This document shows, piece after piece, positions 60,807 to 62,035 of a stretch of DNA of 62,035 nucleotides (positions are counted from its first letter, which is position 1; each line of letters opens with the position of its first letter). The notes beneath the pieces are model-generated. The model made no database searches. It was given only the letters and a program-made list of their open reading frames with translations, and had not been told where the DNA came from. This DNA is from Rhizobium leguminosarum (GTDB taxonomy: Bacteria; Pseudomonadota; Alphaproteobacteria; Rhizobiales; Rhizobiaceae): the NCBI RefSeq assembly GCF_001652265.1, contig NZ_LWBS01000338.1, positions 1 to 62,035 of the forward strand, written 5' to 3'. Made by a program: the position numbers and the translations under genes.

Positions 60807-61209
60807 GTCCTCCGTTCCTCAAAGGGTAACGGACAGGCGGAGTCGCGGTTCCGATCACGGCATCACGATATGAGACCCGTTGAAACGAACGCCCTAGCCG
60901 TTCGCTCCTTGTCGGAGACATTGCAGAGAGTCCTGGGGGCTGTTCTGCCGCATCTCCTGAAGTTTTGCGAACTAGCGCTTTCGCTTGGTCTACAAACATC
61001 AAATCGGAAATTTCTTGGTCAGTGATTGGGTTCGGCATAAGAGGTTTAATGCGAATTAAGTGATTGATATAACAATCATATTACGCCCACAAGACGCAGC
61101 AATTTGCGGATCTAATGGCGCAAATCGGCCATCATGTTCTCATTCAAGCGGAGTTGCCTATGGGTTGAACCCTCACTAGCCTTGCACGCGGATGATTGGG
61201 GGCTAGGTG
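60807..61209. other. A/T-rich intergenic stretch with decayed small frame
   Basis: About 400 bases without a secure gene. On the minus strand an ATG at 61038 opens a short helical frame that would read through as a 47-residue peptide only if one A were removed from the AAAA run near 60964 (see findings). A fragment of the palindromic repeat at 34177 (catcatgttctca) lies at 61130-61142. The sequence around 61040-61090 is markedly A/T-rich. Confidence 0.4.
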
Positions 61210-61878
61210 ATGCGGGAACAGTGGGATAGATGGGGCTGGATAATCCCCTTTATGATAATCGTCATAAGCTTTTTGCGAGTGTTGTACGGAAGGGAGCCGT
61301 TCTGCGCTTCTGGCCCTGAGGAGCATTGCCTAAGAGAATGGATGTCAGCCTTGGGCGGCTGGGTGGCAGTGGGTGCAGCAATTCCGACTGTTTGGTTTTT
61401 GTCGCGACAGGTACGAGATGCAGAAAAGCAGCATCGCACCATGGTGAGCATCCAGACCCGCCCAACTTACATGCTGGCAAAAAAGGCGGCGGAAACTTCA
61501 GCGAACATAAGGGTGCAATGCGAGGAAACTCTTGGCCGTTGGCAAGTCGCAAAACTACCTCAGAACTTCGACTCGCTCCGATCTGCCATTGAACGTCTCA
61601 AGTTTCTGCGCGACTTGGTAGACCGGACTGAGTTTGTTCGAGTGCAGACCGAAATAGAGTTCACGCACATGCGACATGAACAACTAATCTCCTCCATCGA
61701 GGAAGCGACACGCGGTGTGGAGCGCGATTTCGAAGAAATTAATATCGAGCGCGTTCCAATTGCTCGGGAGGCGGTTGTTGGATCACACAAGAACGCAGTC
61801 ATGTATCTCCAGCAAGTCCATGATATTTGCAACAGCTACGTAAGCGACTTTGATCGGATCACAGAACATTTGAGGTAG
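61210..61878 (+). CDS. Hypothetical membrane protein with coiled coil
   Basis: 222 residues from the ATG at 61210 (a GTG precedes it by one codon; GGGGG upstream). Two membrane segments: WGWIIPFMIIVISFLRVLYG and ALGGWVAVGAAIPTVWFLSR. The remaining 150 residues are polar and helical with a coiled-coil look (SLRSAIERLKFLRDLVDRTE; EQLISSIEEATRGVERDFEE). Codon use is clearly less G/C-rich than in the rest of the window, which suggests acquisition. Function unknown. Confidence 0.75.
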   Translation: MREQWDRWGWIIPFMIIVISFLRVLYGREPFCASGPEEHCLREWMSALGGWVAVGAAIPTVWFLSRQVRDAEKQHRTMVSIQTRPTYMLAKKAAETSANIRVQCEETLGRWQVAKLPQNFDSLRSAIERLKFLRDLVDRTEFVRVQTEIEFTHMRHEQLISSIEEATRGVERDFEEINIERVPIAREAVVGSHKNAVMYLQQVHDICNSYVSDFDRITEHLR

Positions 61879-61958
61879 ACCTGCGCTTTCGCCTTATTCG
61901 TAGAATGCTGCGCGGCGACAAACAAGGTGAGACTCAGCGTCAATCAGGATGAGACTCG

Positions 61959-62015
61959 GCGGCGGGGGTGTGACGAAGGGAGGGCGTAGCCCGACCGGAG
62001 TTACACCCCCGCCGC
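61959..62015. repeat. 16-bp inverted repeat near the window edge
   Basis: GCGGCGGGGGTGTGAC (61959-61974) and GTTACACCCCCGCCGC (62000-62015) pair at 15 of 16 positions around a 25-base loop that contains GGGC-gta-GCCC. ATTTTTCGG follows. It could be a repeat element or the transcript end of the preceding gene. Confidence 0.55.
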
Positions 62016-62035
62016 GGCGCAATTTTTCGGCGTCT

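Noticed and set aside
60703..61038. 111-residue minus-strand protein
   Set aside because: Its second half overlaps the better-supported gene at 60549-60806 in another frame and has no conserved look.
1..62035. CRISPR arrays, rRNA, tRNA genes, insertion sequences
   Set aside because: No regularly spaced repeats, no transposase motifs and no recognisable stable-RNA gene were found on reading both strands.

Overview
The window reads as chromosomal DNA of a Rhizobium of the R. leguminosarum/R. etli group. Three things point there. The chemotaxis operon has the typical order icpA-cheS-cheY1-cheA-cheW-cheR-cheB-cheY2-cheD-cheT-fliF-visN-visR. The intergenic spaces carry rhizobial palindromic elements (RIME-like repeats and the 'gcgcgtct-gaaa-agacgcgc' hairpin family). 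Base composition is GC-rich, with strong G/C at third codon positions. No rRNA, tRNA, CRISPR array, transposase or phage gene was seen.

Layout. (1) 1-14227, motility and chemotaxis: flhB on the plus strand converges on a minus-strand run of thirteen genes ending in the flagellar master regulators visN/visR. (2) 14228-21911, housekeeping and envelope: an ArnT/Rgt-type sugar transferase (probably RgtD), a small HTH regulator, a YbaL-type K+/H+ antiporter, fused secDF, then stacked hairpins. (3) 21934-29029, a signalling island: three histidine kinases, three response regulators and a LuxR-type protein resembling VisN/VisR. One kinase carries a FixL-like PAS domain. The gap at 23827-24307 contains a candidate structured RNA. 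(4) 29114-36337, stress and repair: a dioxygenase-hydrolase fusion, a DMT exporter, an FAD protein, OsmC, and two convergent Ku genes. One Ku gene has a perfect EcfG/RpoE2-type promoter. (5) 36574-41769, envelope polysaccharide-related genes: SGNH hydrolase, Wzy-like polymerase, acyltransferase, beta-helix protein, lipase.

(6) 42016-60545 is a large polyol/rare-sugar island. A plus-strand ABC transporter (binding protein, two permeases, a 68-residue membrane protein, ATPase) is followed by an L-xylulose-reductase-like SDR. Divergent from it runs operon A: ketose 3-epimerase, ROK regulator, PfkB kinase, GatZ/KbaZ-family enzyme, ribitol-dehydrogenase-like SDR, galactitol-dehydrogenase-like SDR. 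Operon B follows, headed by two near-identical LacI-type operators: class I aldolase, Gfo/Idh/MocA oxidoreductase, D-lyxose isomerase, PfkB kinase, a 24-codon mini-ORF, a sorbitol-dehydrogenase-like SDR, a zinc dehydrogenase. A LacI-family regulator converges on its end. Together the genes can import polyols, oxidise them to ketoses with five different dehydrogenases, interconvert the ketoses, and phosphorylate them. Two exits are possible: D-tagatose-6-phosphate to fructose-6-phosphate, and aldol cleavage of a ketose phosphate. This is the most promising candidate for an undescribed system here; the substrates are inferred.

(7) 60549-62035 is an A/T-richer tail with orphan genes and a 16-bp inverted repeat near the edge.
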